A stretch of DNA of 64,000 nt from Planctomycetota bacterium (GCA_018242625.1 JAFEBO010000003.1:310001-374000); one strand, 5' to 3'. Counted from the first letter of the stretch, positions 35,180 through 44,527 are shown. Numbers and translations are program-made. The notes: generated by a model not told the origin, from the letters alone.

Positions 35180-36748
35180 TCAGGCCCCGAAGGCCGCCTC
35201 GGCAAGGTCGATCGCGCGGGCGAGCGCCGCCGCCTTATTGACGGTTTCCTGGTACTCCGGCTCCGCCATGGAATCCGCAACGATCCCCCCCGCCGCCTGC
35301 AGGTGATACAGCCAGCCCGCCTCGTTCTTCATCGCGCACGGCACAACGATCGTCCGCAGCGCCAGAGCGATATCCATCTGTCCATCAAGCCCGACATAGC
35401 CCATGCCGCCCCCGTACGGCCCGCGGCGGACGGGCTCGAGTTCATCGATGATCTGCATGGCACGGACCTTGGGAGCCCCGGAGATCGTGCCCACGGGAAG
35501 TGCCGCGCGGAGTGCATCCCAGCAATCAAGCCCGTCGCGGAGTTCGCCGGTTACCGTGCTGCTGATGTGCATGACGTGGCTGTAGCGCTCCACTTCCATA
35601 ACGGAGGGCAGGCCCACCGTTCCCGGGCGCGCAACACGGCCGACGTCGTTTCGCCCAAGATCGACCAGCATGATGTGCTCGGCCCGTTCCTTGTCGTCCG
35701 CGAGCAGTTCCGCCTCGAGCCGGGCGTCTTCTTCGGCCGTCTGGCCCCGCCGCCGCGTGCCCGCCAGGGGCCGATTGGTCACGACAAACGAACCATGCCT
35801 GACGCCGCCCCTGCGAACGCGACAGAGAATCTCCGGGCTGCTGGCCACGAGAATGCAAGGGCCGGTCTGCATGTACACCATGTACGGGCTCGGATTGACC
35901 GCCCGAAGTGCCCGGTAGACATCAAACGGATCCGCCTTTGTTCGCTTCTCAAAGCGCTGCCCGAGCACGACCTGGAATATGTCGCCGGCGCGGATGTACT
36001 CCATGGCACGCGCGAGCATCGCCGCGTGCTGCTCACGCGTCATATTGCTCGCCAGAGGACGGGGGAGCGCGTCCTGCCCTACAACGCCCGAAGCCAGGGG
36101 CTTGGAGTGCTGTTGTATCTCGGCGACGCGCCGGGCAATCGCCTCTGACGCGGCACGGAACACGCTCTGGGCACTCGATCCGGGCGGTGCGATCGCCAGC
36201 TGGATGACGTGCACCAGCTTGTCGACGTGATCAAAGATCACGACACCGTCGTAAAACGCGAACGAAACATCCGGCAGATCGCGATCATCACGCGGGGGGT
36301 GCGAGAGCTTTTCGGGCTCGGCGTAACGCACCGCGTCGTACGCCGCGTACCCCACCCAGCCCCCCAGAAACGCGCTGGGAAGCTCATCCCGCCTCGATGC
36401 CGGAGCCGGGATCACCAGCCTGAAGGAAGAACTGTGCCTGCGGACACGATCCAGAGGGTCGTCGGTGCCGTAGTTTCCCTTGCCGACAATCTGCTGGCTT
36501 GGTCGGCTTGAAAGGATGGAATAACGCCCTTGACGGTCCCCACCTTCGACGGACTCGAGCAGGAAGGATGGCGCGGTCCGCTCATCGGGCGCGACCAGCC
36601 TGCGGTAGGCCAGGACAGGCGTCAACTGGTCGGCCAGGAGCCGCACCCGCAGCGGAACGGCAAGCGTCCGGTCGGGAGTGACGGCGCGTTCCCGCTCAAG
36701 GAGTGCGGCAAACTGTTCCTCCGTCAGATTCAGGGGCAGCGCAGCCAT
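35180..36748 (-). CDS. trpE: Anthranilate synthase component I
   Basis: This 522-residue enzyme converts chorismate and ammonia or glutamine to anthranilate, the first tryptophan step. The chorismate-binding core is clear: DIFQVVLGQRFEK, NPSPYMVYMQ, GTRRRG, DLGRNDVGRVA, ALPVGTISGAPKVRAM, GPYGGGMGYV and the C-terminal AGGIVADSMAEPEYQET. The N-terminal region is TrpE-like rather than PabB-like. trpG is not adjacent, and trpC lies 26 kb away, so the pathway genes are dispersed. TAGGAT ends 8 nt before the ATG. Confidence 0.92.
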   Translation of the reverse strand: MAALPLNLTEEQFAALLERERAVTPDRTLAVPLRVRLLADQLTPVLAYRRLVAPDERTAPSFLLESVEGGDRQGRYSILSSRPSQQIVGKGNYGTDDPLDRVRRHSSSFRLVIPAPASRRDELPSAFLGGWVGYAAYDAVRYAEPEKLSHPPRDDRDLPDVSFAFYDGVVIFDHVDKLVHVIQLAIAPPGSSAQSVFRAASEAIARRVAEIQQHSKPLASGVVGQDALPRPLASNMTREQHAAMLARAMEYIRAGDIFQVVLGQRFEKRTKADPFDVYRALRAVNPSPYMVYMQTGPCILVASSPEILCRVRRGGVRHGSFVVTNRPLAGTRRRGQTAEEDARLEAELLADDKERAEHIMLVDLGRNDVGRVARPGTVGLPSVMEVERYSHVMHISSTVTGELRDGLDCWDALRAALPVGTISGAPKVRAMQIIDELEPVRRGPYGGGMGYVGLDGQMDIALALRTIVVPCAMKNEAGWLYHLQAAGGIVADSMAEPEYQETVNKAAALARAIDLAEAAFGA

Positions 36749-36756
36749 TCGGGCCC

Positions 36757-36762
36757 ATCCTA
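36757..36762 (-). promoter_or_regulatory. -10 element TAGGAT of trpE, leaderless type
   Basis: TAGGAT on the minus strand ends 8 nt before the trpE ATG. It lies back to back with the -10 of the divergent gene at 36772-36777. Confidence 0.45.
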
Positions 36763-36771
36763 CGCGGCGCG

Positions 36772-36777
36772 TAGACT
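36772..36777 (+). promoter_or_regulatory. -10 element TAGACT, leaderless type
   Basis: TAGACT ends 7 nt before the ATG at 36785. The whole divergent gap to trpE is only 36 bp, so any -35 element must lie inside the trpE coding region. Confidence 0.45.
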
Positions 36778-36784
36778 GACAGTC

Positions 36785-38764
36785 ATGCATCACTTCGCCT
36801 TCGGGTTCATCGCACCGTGTCTGGCGGGCCTGAGCGCGTGGGGCCAGCCCGCCGCTCCGGCACAGCCCGACCCGGCGCTGCCCGCCTCCGCCCGCGCCGC
36901 GATCCGTGCGGGACAACACTGCCGCGAGGATCTGAGGAAGACCGGCATCATCCCGATCGTCGTCATCGTGGGCGATGCGAACAGCTTTGTCCGTGCCATC
37001 GGCGCGTGGACTCCCAAAGTCCGCTTCCCGGTGCTTATCGACGATGGCAGCATTCGCTCGGCGGAGAACATCGCCCGCTTTGTACGGGCGTTTGCTCCCA
37101 AGGACGTTGTGCGGTTCACCGCGGCCGACGCGGGCGGGGGCTGGGATGCCAACGCGGAGGCCATCGCGGCAGCCCTTGCCGCCTCCAGCGGCGCGAAGGA
37201 CCCAACTCCGGAATCGCTCCGCGCCGCGTGGGATGCGCAGTCGCACCAGCCCCCGGGGATCGTTGTTGCCAACAAGGCCGACGTGGCATGGCCCGCCGCC
37301 CTGGCGCTGGCGGCGGGACACGGCCAGCCGCTGCTGTGGATCACAGACGAGCAGGCTCCGCGCAGTCTCCATGACATGTGGAACGCCGACGCGGCCTCCG
37401 CCCTCGACAAATACCTGCAGAACGAATGCTCAAAGCTGGGATACCAGTGGAGCGATCTTGGTGACTCGATCGACGCGGTCACCATCTGCGCCTCGATACC
37501 AAACACGTATGAAGTCGCTCCCCGCGAGGTCCGCGCAACGACCGATCGGATCGGCCGCCTGCGCGCCGATGCGCCCGCGCGATGGGCGTGGTGCGGCCAG
37601 ATATTCGGCGGGCCGGCCGAAGCCTGCTACCGGGCGATGTGCCCCCTCTTCCTCGACAACACCCGCTCCTGGATGTTCGACAGCTATCCAAAGACCACGC
37701 CCTGGAGCACGTACAGCCTCGCCCAGGCAAAGACCGGCCTTGGCCCCAAGTTCACAACCGAGCTGCTCGAAACTCCGGGCGCCAGCGCCGCGCTCTGGAG
37801 AGAGAAAACCGGCACGGGCATCGATGCCGGCCTTTTCTTCGTGAACTCCAAGGGAAACTCCGACTTTTTCGAACTTGAAGGTGGCTACGGATATTGCGGC
37901 GATGTTCCCATGCTCCTCCGCCCCGCCGCCCTGCACCTGATCCACTCCTGGTCGCTCCAATACCCGGCCTCGCGCAACACGATCGGCGGACGCTGGCTGG
38001 AGCGCGGCGTGTATCTCTACTACGGCTCGGTCAATGAACCCACGCTCGGGGCGTTTACTCCGTGCCCCCAGGTGGCCGAGCTTCTCGGCGCCGGTGCGTC
38101 CTTTGGCGGCGCGGTGCGCCGCGATCAGGGCGGCGCGTGGAAGCTCACCGTCTTGGGCGATCCCCTCGCCACAGTCAGCCCCGGCGCCGTCGGCGACCGG
38201 GTCGACCAGCCGCTCCCCCTGGAAAACGCCGGTTCGATCGCGGCCGGAACCCGCGAATTGATACGCAAGTCCGACTTCGCCGCGGCCATCCGTGAATTCA
38301 TCCTCTGCGGCCAGGAAGAAACTGCGATCAAGCTCGCCGTCGCGCTTCTGCGCGACAGGCCCCAGGCTGTCACTCCGGCGGTCGCCCGCGCGATCATCCC
38401 GTCGCTCATGCGTGCAGGACGGAGCGCCGATCTGGTCGCCGCTATGCGCGCGGCACGCGTGACGGACGACGACAAAGGCGAGGACACCGCCTTCCTCCGC
38501 GATTGCCTGTGGACCGGCTGCGGGCTGGCGCTGCGGTCGAAAGTCTCGCCTCCGGACGTTCAAACTCTGGAGTTGCTCCGCGCCAACATCCGGCCCGAGC
38601 AGATCGATCAGGACCTCATCGATCTGGGCCTGGCATGGTCGCGGGCGACGGACTTTGCGACGGCGGTCGGTGTCGTGGACGCCACGATCGGCAAGCAGAC
38701 CGACCCGGCGATCAAGAAAAAAGCGGCGCGGGCGGGCGAGGAATTACGCCGGCACCGGCGCTGA
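36785..38764 (+). CDS. Large exported protein of unknown function
   Basis: This 659-residue protein has a signal-peptide-like start (FAFGFIAPCLAGLSAWG) and a Pro/Ala linker. A long alpha/beta region (about 50-480) contains FPVLIDDGSIRSAENIARFVRAF, FFVNSKGNSDFF and GGRWLERGVYLYYGSVNEP. Then a helical repeat tail (about 500-659) resembles TPR/HEAT pairs. The order of strands in the middle weakly recalls caspase-like C25 peptidases, but the expected His-Gly and Cys are missing. It is therefore either unrelated or inactive. The gene is monocistronic. Confidence 0.75.
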   Translation: MHHFAFGFIAPCLAGLSAWGQPAAPAQPDPALPASARAAIRAGQHCREDLRKTGIIPIVVIVGDANSFVRAIGAWTPKVRFPVLIDDGSIRSAENIARFVRAFAPKDVVRFTAADAGGGWDANAEAIAAALAASSGAKDPTPESLRAAWDAQSHQPPGIVVANKADVAWPAALALAAGHGQPLLWITDEQAPRSLHDMWNADAASALDKYLQNECSKLGYQWSDLGDSIDAVTICASIPNTYEVAPREVRATTDRIGRLRADAPARWAWCGQIFGGPAEACYRAMCPLFLDNTRSWMFDSYPKTTPWSTYSLAQAKTGLGPKFTTELLETPGASAALWREKTGTGIDAGLFFVNSKGNSDFFELEGGYGYCGDVPMLLRPAALHLIHSWSLQYPASRNTIGGRWLERGVYLYYGSVNEPTLGAFTPCPQVAELLGAGASFGGAVRRDQGGAWKLTVLGDPLATVSPGAVGDRVDQPLPLENAGSIAAGTRELIRKSDFAAAIREFILCGQEETAIKLAVALLRDRPQAVTPAVARAIIPSLMRAGRSADLVAAMRAARVTDDDKGEDTAFLRDCLWTGCGLALRSKVSPPDVQTLELLRANIRPEQIDQDLIDLGLAWSRATDFATAVGVVDATIGKQTDPAIKKKAARAGEELRRHRR

Positions 38765-39796
38765 TCACGTCATGCCGGCCCAGTCGGGCCCGGCGACTTC
38801 TTTCCAGCGGTCGCGGATGGCTTTGTGCTGATCGGGCGCGAGCGGGCCGGGACGGGTGAGGGCGGCGTTTTCGGCCCAGCGCTCGGGCTTGCTGGTGCCC
38901 ACAATCGCGACATGCACGCCAGGCTGCTGCAGTGTGAAGCGCAGCGCCGTGCCCACCGGGCCGCCCGGCCCCTGCACCTTGCGGGCGTCGCCTGTCGCGA
39001 ACGGGTACTTGAGCTGCTGGAGACGCTTCCAGTATTCGACGTGATAGCCCTCGGAGGGTGTGCTGTCGTAGCGCCACGCCGCGTTGGCGATCGGGCGTTT
39101 GGCGATGACGCCCATGTTCTTTTCCTGCGCGATGGGCAGAAAGAGATCGATGCACTGCTGGTCGGCGATATTGACCGAGGTCTGCAGCGTCTGGAAGACA
39201 TCGAGCTTGACGGCGTGCAGCGCGGCCTCCCGATCACCCGAATACCCGACGAAGCGCGTCTTGCCTTGCTTCTGGGCTTCGAGCAGCCCTTCGATGCACT
39301 CGCCACGCTTGAGCGTTGAGAGGTCGCACGAATGGATCTGGACCAGCTCGACGGCGTCGGTCTGCAGGCGCTTCAGGCTGCGCTCGATCGAGGCAAGAAC
39401 ACCTTCCTTCGTCCAGCCCCACGAGGCGTCTTTGCCTTCGGGAATCCAGTGGCCGACCTTGGTGAACAGGTGATATTCCTTCCGACGGTGGCCGATGGCG
39501 CGGGCGATCTGTTCTTCCGAGTTGATGTAGCACTCGGCCGTGTCGACGACGTTGAGGCCGGCGTCGAGGGCGGCGTTGAGCAAACGCGAGACGGTCGCGT
39601 CGTCGGTGCGCTCGTACCCGATCTCGCTGCCCCCAAAGCCCAGCACGGCGACGGAAAGGCCGGTCTTGCCGAAAATCCGATGCTCAATCTCTCCTGGCTT
39701 CATGTCCGGCTCCTGTGCCGGGACGGTACGGGAGCAGGCTGCGAGAGCGCCGGCGCCTATCAGCTGCAGGAAGGTGCGGCGTGAGATCGCGTTCAT
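38765..39796 (-). CDS. Exported aldo/keto reductase (Tat-type signal)
   Basis: This 343-residue enzyme has the twin-arginine leader SRRTFLQLIGAGALAAC, which also holds a possible lipobox. The reductase barrel has the tetrad Asp (VVDTAECY), Tyr (CYINSEEQ), Lys (LFTKVGHW) and His (LVQIHSCDL), plus IVGTSKPE near the end. Export via Tat fits folding with NADPH or another cofactor in the cytoplasm. The substrate is unknown. It is divergent from the TauE/SafE gene and converges with the large exported protein gene. Confidence 0.88.
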   Translation of the reverse strand: MNAISRRTFLQLIGAGALAACSRTVPAQEPDMKPGEIEHRIFGKTGLSVAVLGFGGSEIGYERTDDATVSRLLNAALDAGLNVVDTAECYINSEEQIARAIGHRRKEYHLFTKVGHWIPEGKDASWGWTKEGVLASIERSLKRLQTDAVELVQIHSCDLSTLKRGECIEGLLEAQKQGKTRFVGYSGDREAALHAVKLDVFQTLQTSVNIADQQCIDLFLPIAQEKNMGVIAKRPIANAAWRYDSTPSEGYHVEYWKRLQQLKYPFATGDARKVQGPGGPVGTALRFTLQQPGVHVAIVGTSKPERWAENAALTRPGPLAPDQHKAIRDRWKEVAGPDWAGMT

Positions 39797-39844
39797 CGGA
39801 AGACCTCCGCTGGCGGTCAGCGTACCCGGGGCCGCAAGAGGCGT

Positions 39845-39850
39845 TAGACT
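39845..39850 (+). promoter_or_regulatory. -10 element TAGACT, leaderless type
   Basis: TAGACT ends 7 nt before the TTG start of the TauE/SafE gene. It is the same hexamer and spacing as at 36772. Confidence 0.45.
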
Positions 39851-39857
39851 CCGGTCC

Positions 39858-40694
39858 TTGACGGCATCCTGGTTCATTTTGCTGCTGTGCGCGGCCTCGC
39901 TCGGGGCGGGATTTCTCGGCGCACTCACCGGGCTGGGGGGCGGCGTAGTAATCGTGCCGGTGCTGGTGCTGCTCTTTGGTGTCAACATGCGCTTTGCCGT
40001 CGGCGCTTCGCTGGTGGCGGTGATTGCAACCAGCTCGGGCGCCGCGGCGGCGTACGTGCGCGAGGGTTTCACGAATATCCGCGTGGGGATTTTGCTCGAA
40101 GTGGCGACGGTCACGGGCGCAATCGCGGGGGCGATCATCGCGGGATACGTGAGCAACCGCACGATCGCGATCATCTTCGTGTTTGCGCTCTTCTGGAGCG
40201 CGTACGCGACGCTGCGGCCGCCCAAGCCCCTGCCGCCGGATCAGGAGCCGGACGCGATCTCGAAGAAGTTCCGGCTCGATTCGACCTATCCCACCAAGGA
40301 GGGAATGGTCGCCTACAAGGTGCATCACGTGCCCGTGGGCGGCGTACTTATGTTTGGCGCGGGGATGCTGAGCGCGCTGGTCGGCGTGGGGAGCGGCATC
40401 GTCAAGGTCTTTGCGATGGACCGCATGATGCGGCTGCCGTTCAAGGTGAGCACGACGACGAGCAACTTCATGATCGGCGTGACCGCCGCCGCCAGCGCGG
40501 GCGTGTATCTGCACCGGGGCCAGGTCGAGCCGGAGATTGCGGCGCCGGTGGCCCTGGGGGCGCTGGCCGGATCGCTCGCGGGCGCACGGGTGCTGCCCCG
40601 GATCAAGACCAAAGCGCTGCGGTGGGTCTTTGCCGGGCTCGTGGTCTTTGCCGGGCTCGAACTTCTCCGGCGCGTCTGGGGAGGTGCGATGTGA
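39858..40694 (+). CDS. TauE/SafE-family sulfite/organosulfonate exporter
   Basis: This 278-residue inner-membrane protein has about eight helices in two related halves. Each has the family loop: GFLGALTGLGGGVVIVPVL in the first and GAGMLSALVGVGSGIVKVF in the second. Members move sulfite, sulfonates or other small anions. A cytoplasmic loop (about 115-155) separates the halves. The start is TTG at 39858, where a TAGACT element fixes the 5' end. The DUF1634 gene overlaps by 4 nt, a known partnership. Confidence 0.88.
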   Translation: MTASWFILLLCAASLGAGFLGALTGLGGGVVIVPVLVLLFGVNMRFAVGASLVAVIATSSGAAAAYVREGFTNIRVGILLEVATVTGAIAGAIIAGYVSNRTIAIIFVFALFWSAYATLRPPKPLPPDQEPDAISKKFRLDSTYPTKEGMVAYKVHHVPVGGVLMFGAGMLSALVGVGSGIVKVFAMDRMMRLPFKVSTTTSNFMIGVTAAASAGVYLHRGQVEPEIAAPVALGALAGSLAGARVLPRIKTKALRWVFAGLVVFAGLELLRRVWGGAM

Positions 40695-41134
40695 GCACTC
40701 CCGGGAACACCCCCACCACACCGCCGCGCTCTTCTCCGCCATCCCCGGGGAATCAGCCCGGCGCGACGGTGCATAAGAAAGATCTTGAGGCCTCGCTCGC
40801 GACGCTGCTGACCGCGGGGACAGCGCTCGCGGCGGTCGTCCTGGTGCTTGGCATCGCCTGGTACCTGCTCCGGGATTCCGCGACGGTGCTGCAGTTTGCG
40901 ACCTTTGAGCCGCGGACGAAAGGCGGCGTCCTCAGCGTGCTGCGGCATGCGTGGTCGAGCGGCGCGGGCTTGATGCAGCTCGGCGTGGTGCTGCTGATCC
41001 TGACGCCGATCACGCGTGTGTTCTTCACACTGGTAGCGTTCCTGATCAAGCGCGACTGGATGTACGTGGTGGTGACGATTATCGTGCTCGGCGTACTGCT
41101 GTACGGGCTCTTTGGGGAAGCAGCGCTGGAATAG
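40691..41134 (+). CDS. DUF1634 membrane protein
   Basis: This 147-residue protein has a Pro/Thr/Ser-rich N-terminal tail (about 1-35) and three membrane helices (about 45-65, 90-112, 120-142). This matches DUF1634 proteins, which almost always sit beside TauE/SafE permeases and probably act with them. The start GTGA overlaps the permease stop, so translation is coupled. Codons upstream in this frame belong to a shadow of the permease gene. Confidence 0.85.
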   Translation: MSTPGNTPTTPPRSSPPSPGNQPGATVHKKDLEASLATLLTAGTALAAVVLVLGIAWYLLRDSATVLQFATFEPRTKGGVLSVLRHAWSSGAGLMQLGVVLLILTPITRVFFTLVAFLIKRDWMYVVVTIIVLGVLLYGLFGEAALE

Positions 41135-41254
41135 CCCGGCGCGATCAAAACCCGACCCGGACTCCCCAATTCCCTCTCTCTTTGCGAATTCGTTGAGCAT
41201 GCCGCCGGGCTCGCGCTCGTATCATTTGATTCCGCGGGGTATTCGGGAGCAGGC

Positions 41255-42355
41255 ATGGCCGTTTCATTTTCTATGCGGGACGTTGTCATTGCCGGCGGCG
41301 TGATCGGCGCGCTCGGCACCGTTGCGATTCCCGTCTTGTCGCAGGTCCGGATGGATTCCGGCCGGCAGGCGTGCATCGGGAACTACCGCTTCATCAGCGA
41401 GCTCACCGGGTCGTACACCAACGACCACGGCGGGAAGATGTGGGCGCTCAGCTGGAAGCGCGGGATGCTCAATCCGCTCGCGCCGACCACGCTGTATTTC
41501 GCGAGCGACTCCGAAGCGCAGGGCACGCAGGCCGTGATGATCTACCGAAGGCTCGGCGGTCTGTCAGCGCAGCAGGCGCCGGTGCCGCAGAACTGGATGC
41601 CCCAGATTCTGAACTCGCACGCCGCGCTCCTGGACTACATCAATCAGCCGATCCCGCAGAGTTTTCTCGTATGTCCCGAAGACTGGACCCGCCAGAATTA
41701 CCTGGAGGGCAATTACTCGCCGCTCCCGCCCAACGGCGGCGATGGTTCGACAACGACCTGGCGCTGCATCTTCTCGAGTTCCTATAGCTGGGGAAGTTCG
41801 TACTGGAGTCCGAGCCGCCAGCAGTGGTCGGTCAACGACCAGGGACGGGCCGCCAAGCTGCCGATTCCGTACGCGGTGACGAGCGATGTGAATTTGTGGA
41901 CGGTGGACGGCGATACGACGATTTCCGGCTCCTTCGGGCCCCGGCAGGCGGCGGACGTCGCGTACCCGTCGCAGAAGATCTTCCTGTCGGATGAGTACGC
42001 ACGGCACAACGGCCCCACGCGCTACTACGCCGTGCAGAACGCAGGACAGGATCTGCTCTTCTTTGATGGCTCGGTGCGTTACTACCGGCCGGATTCCACC
42101 AATCCCGGCTGGAATCCGCAGAATACGACCCAGCGCAAGAACATGGGAACCCGCTTCGCGTTCACCAAGAAGAACGACGTGTTCGGTGCTCTCGGCAACA
42201 GCGCGTTGACGGCGAATTTCACCTGCGGATGGTACAAGTGGACGCGGGGCGGCTTGCTGGGCTGGGATGTGCCGCGGCGGCCGGACATGGTGGGCAAGCT
42301 GCCGATCAACGGCCGTGTGGAGAATGAGCTGGTGACGACGCAGGGCGACTGGTAG
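41255..42355 (+). CDS. Degenerate DUF1559-like pseudopilin
   Basis: This 366-residue protein starts with a hydrophobic helix (MRDVVIAGGVIGALGTVAIP) laid out like a type IV pilin stem. The prepilin cleavage motif is degraded: Ser replaces Gly before Phe, and Asp sits at +5 in place of Glu. The body is aromatic-rich, with LLFFDGSVRYY near the end, like the DG-loop of planctomycete DUF1559 proteins, and five Cys. It probably stays membrane anchored or is processed inefficiently. It stands alone, 120 nt after DUF1634. Confidence 0.7.
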   Translation: MAVSFSMRDVVIAGGVIGALGTVAIPVLSQVRMDSGRQACIGNYRFISELTGSYTNDHGGKMWALSWKRGMLNPLAPTTLYFASDSEAQGTQAVMIYRRLGGLSAQQAPVPQNWMPQILNSHAALLDYINQPIPQSFLVCPEDWTRQNYLEGNYSPLPPNGGDGSTTTWRCIFSSSYSWGSSYWSPSRQQWSVNDQGRAAKLPIPYAVTSDVNLWTVDGDTTISGSFGPRQAADVAYPSQKIFLSDEYARHNGPTRYYAVQNAGQDLLFFDGSVRYYRPDSTNPGWNPQNTTQRKNMGTRFAFTKKNDVFGALGNSALTANFTCGWYKWTRGGLLGWDVPRRPDMVGKLPINGRVENELVTTQGDW

Positions 42356-42359
42356 TCGC

Positions 42360-44282
42360 TCACGATCTGGCTTCGAGTTCCTGCCAGCGCTCGAAGAGCT
42401 GCGTCACGCGTTCCTGCGCGGCGGCGAAGGCGCGTGAGATCTCTTCGAACTTGCGGAAATCGGCGATGACGGCCGGGTCGTTCATCTGCTTTTCCATCTC
42501 GGCGGCGAGCGCTTCGGCCTTGTGGATCTCCGGCTCGATGTCCGCCAGTTCACGCTGCTCTTTGTAGCTGAGCTTCTTCTTCTGCGTTGCCGGCGGCTGC
42601 GTGGCGGGCTGCGAAACAGCCGGCTGCTGCGCCGCCGGAGCGGAGGCCGCCCGGTCTGCTTTCCGGGACGCCCGAGCAAGCTCGTGCGCACGCTCCCACT
42701 GTTCGTAATCGACAAAGTGGCTTGCCCGGCCCTCGCCGTCGAGCGCGATGATGTGCGTGGAAAGCCTCGCGAGCATGGCGCGATCGTGCGTGACCAGGAT
42801 CAGCGCCCCGGGAAACTCTTCCAGGCTCTCTTCGAGCACTTCGAGCGAGGGGATATCCAGGTCGTTGGTGGGTTCGTCGAGCACAAGCACATCCGCCGGC
42901 TCGAGCATGAGCCGCGCAATGTGAATCCGCGCCTGCTCGCCTCCGGAGAGCGAGCGGACCGGCTGCTTGAGCTGCTGAGAAGTGAACAGGAACTTCCGCG
43001 CCCAGGTGTTGATGTGCAGTGATGCGCCGCGGTAGATCACGGCATCAGCGTGCGGGCTGAGCGCCTCGGCCAGGGTGATCGAAGGATCGATCTCGGTGCG
43101 GTGCTGGCTGAAGACGACCGTCCGCAGGCGATCGGCCCGCCTGATCGTGCCCGGAGGAGGCAGGCCCGGCGGAAGATTGACGGCCCGCTCAGCTTCGGCC
43201 AGCGCTTCGGGCGTGGGCGGATCGGGCTCGATTTCGCCCGTGAGCACGCGGATGAGCGTCGATTTGCCCGAGCCGTTGGGCCCGAGCAGCCCCAGCTTGT
43301 GGCCGGGCGAGAGCACGAGATCGAGGTCGGTAAAGAGCGGCTTGCCCCCGAGGCTCTTGGTGATCGCGCGGGCCACTACCAGCTTCTGCGTCATGCGCCC
43401 GGTGGCTTCCCAGTCGATGGCCGCGGCACGGACGGAGGCGTTGCGCTCGCGGAGCGAGGCCAGCTCGGCCATGCGCTCGTGCGAGGCATCGATGCGGCTC
43501 TTCGACTTCGTCCTTCGAGCCTTCGCCCCGCGTCCGAGCCAGCGAAGATCCTCACGCACCTGGTTGGCGAGGGCCTGCTCCTGCCTGGCCTGACCGTCGA
43601 GAAACTCCTGCTTGCGCCGCAAAAATTCGGAGTAGTCTCCGTCGATCGCAAACAGGCCCTGCGGATACTGGCGCGAGAGCTCGGCGATGCGTGTCGCCAC
43701 GGTCTCGAGAAACTCGCGATCGTGAGTGACGATCACGCTCGCAAAGGGACCGGCGCGCAGGACTCCCTCCAGCCACTCGATGCCCTCGACATCAAGGTGA
43801 TTGGTGGGTTCGTCGAGGAGCAGGACGTCGGGTTCCTTGGCGAGTTCGCGGGCGATGGCGAGTCGCTTGCGCTGGCCGCCGGAGAGAGAGGACGCGGGAA
43901 CCGAGAGATCGAGAAAGCCGACGCGATCGAGGATGAGATCGGCGGCAAGATCGGCCTCGTGGTCGTCGTGCAGGTGCGCGAGCGTGCCCGAAGCCATGTC
44001 GGCCTTGAGCGCATCGGCGACGGCGGAGTGGATCGTCGCCCCCTCGGGGAATTCGTCGCGCTGGGGCACGTACGCGGCACGCACGCCCTTGCGCACCGTC
44101 ACGCCCCCTTCATCGGCGATGTTGTCCCCCGCCAGAATGCGCAGCAGCGTCGACTTGCCCGACCCGTTGGGCCCGATCAGGGCGAGACGCTCGCGATCGT
44201 GCACCGAGAGGCTGATGCCCTCGAAGAGCGTCTTGGCCCCGAAGGCCTTGGCGAGGTTGTTTGCGGTCAGCAGGACGGCCAT
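42360..44282 (-). CDS. uup: ABC-F protein, Uup-like
   Basis: This 640-residue soluble protein has two ABC ATPase domains, each with Walker A GPNGSGKSTL, signature LSGG(Q/E), and Walker B followed by DEPTN(H/D)LD. The domains are joined by the ABC-F linker helices (about 230-300). The C-terminal extension (about 545-640) is Pro/Ala-rich, then a charged coiled coil (KKKLSYKEQRELADIEPE), as in Uup. Such proteins act on ribosomes or branched DNA, not in transport. TACGTT ends 9 nt before the chosen ATG. Other ABC-F subtypes cannot be excluded. Confidence 0.9.
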   Translation of the reverse strand: MAVLLTANNLAKAFGAKTLFEGISLSVHDRERLALIGPNGSGKSTLLRILAGDNIADEGGVTVRKGVRAAYVPQRDEFPEGATIHSAVADALKADMASGTLAHLHDDHEADLAADLILDRVGFLDLSVPASSLSGGQRKRLAIARELAKEPDVLLLDEPTNHLDVEGIEWLEGVLRAGPFASVIVTHDREFLETVATRIAELSRQYPQGLFAIDGDYSEFLRRKQEFLDGQARQEQALANQVREDLRWLGRGAKARRTKSKSRIDASHERMAELASLRERNASVRAAAIDWEATGRMTQKLVVARAITKSLGGKPLFTDLDLVLSPGHKLGLLGPNGSGKSTLIRVLTGEIEPDPPTPEALAEAERAVNLPPGLPPPGTIRRADRLRTVVFSQHRTEIDPSITLAEALSPHADAVIYRGASLHINTWARKFLFTSQQLKQPVRSLSGGEQARIHIARLMLEPADVLVLDEPTNDLDIPSLEVLEESLEEFPGALILVTHDRAMLARLSTHIIALDGEGRASHFVDYEQWERAHELARASRKADRAASAPAAQQPAVSQPATQPPATQKKKLSYKEQRELADIEPEIHKAEALAAEMEKQMNDPAVIADFRKFEEISRAFAAAQERVTQLFERWQELEARS

Positions 44283-44299
44283 GAGGAAGTGAACGTAGG

Positions 44300-44527
44300 T
44301 TGCCCCCTCGCCCCATCGCGATCCGCCCCGACGCCCCCCGACCGGCCGACGTACTGCTCGCTCTGGGAATGTCCTTCGTTGCAACCTCTGGCATGTTTGC
44401 GCTTGTGGAGAAAGCCATGACGAACGACCAAAAAGTCACACAAACACAAGTTACGGAACAGAAGTGGATTCCCGTGAAAGAGATTGCCAAGCCCGCAACA
44501 GAACAGCAGCCGGCGAAGCCCAAATAG
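44300..44527 (+). CDS. Small single-span membrane protein, hypothetical
   Basis: This 75-residue product has a Pro/Arg-rich start, one membrane helix (ADVLLALGMSFVATSGMFAL) and a hydrophilic Lys/Gln/Pro tail, topology N-in likely. The start is TTG at 44300 or the ATG at residue 24. It is divergent from the ABC-F gene by 17 nt. Base composition of the tail is less GC-rich than its neighbours. It is a plausible small gene, not certain. Confidence 0.45.
   Translation: MPPRPIAIRPDAPRPADVLLALGMSFVATSGMFALVEKAMTNDQKVTQTQVTEQKWIPVKEIAKPATEQQPAKPK

Noticed and set aside
36785..38764. C25 (gingipain-like) peptidase annotation
   Set aside because: The His-Gly and Cys active-site residues are absent; only a weak strand pattern remains.
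41255..42355. True type IV pilin
   Set aside because: The cleavage motif is altered and no pilus assembly genes are nearby.
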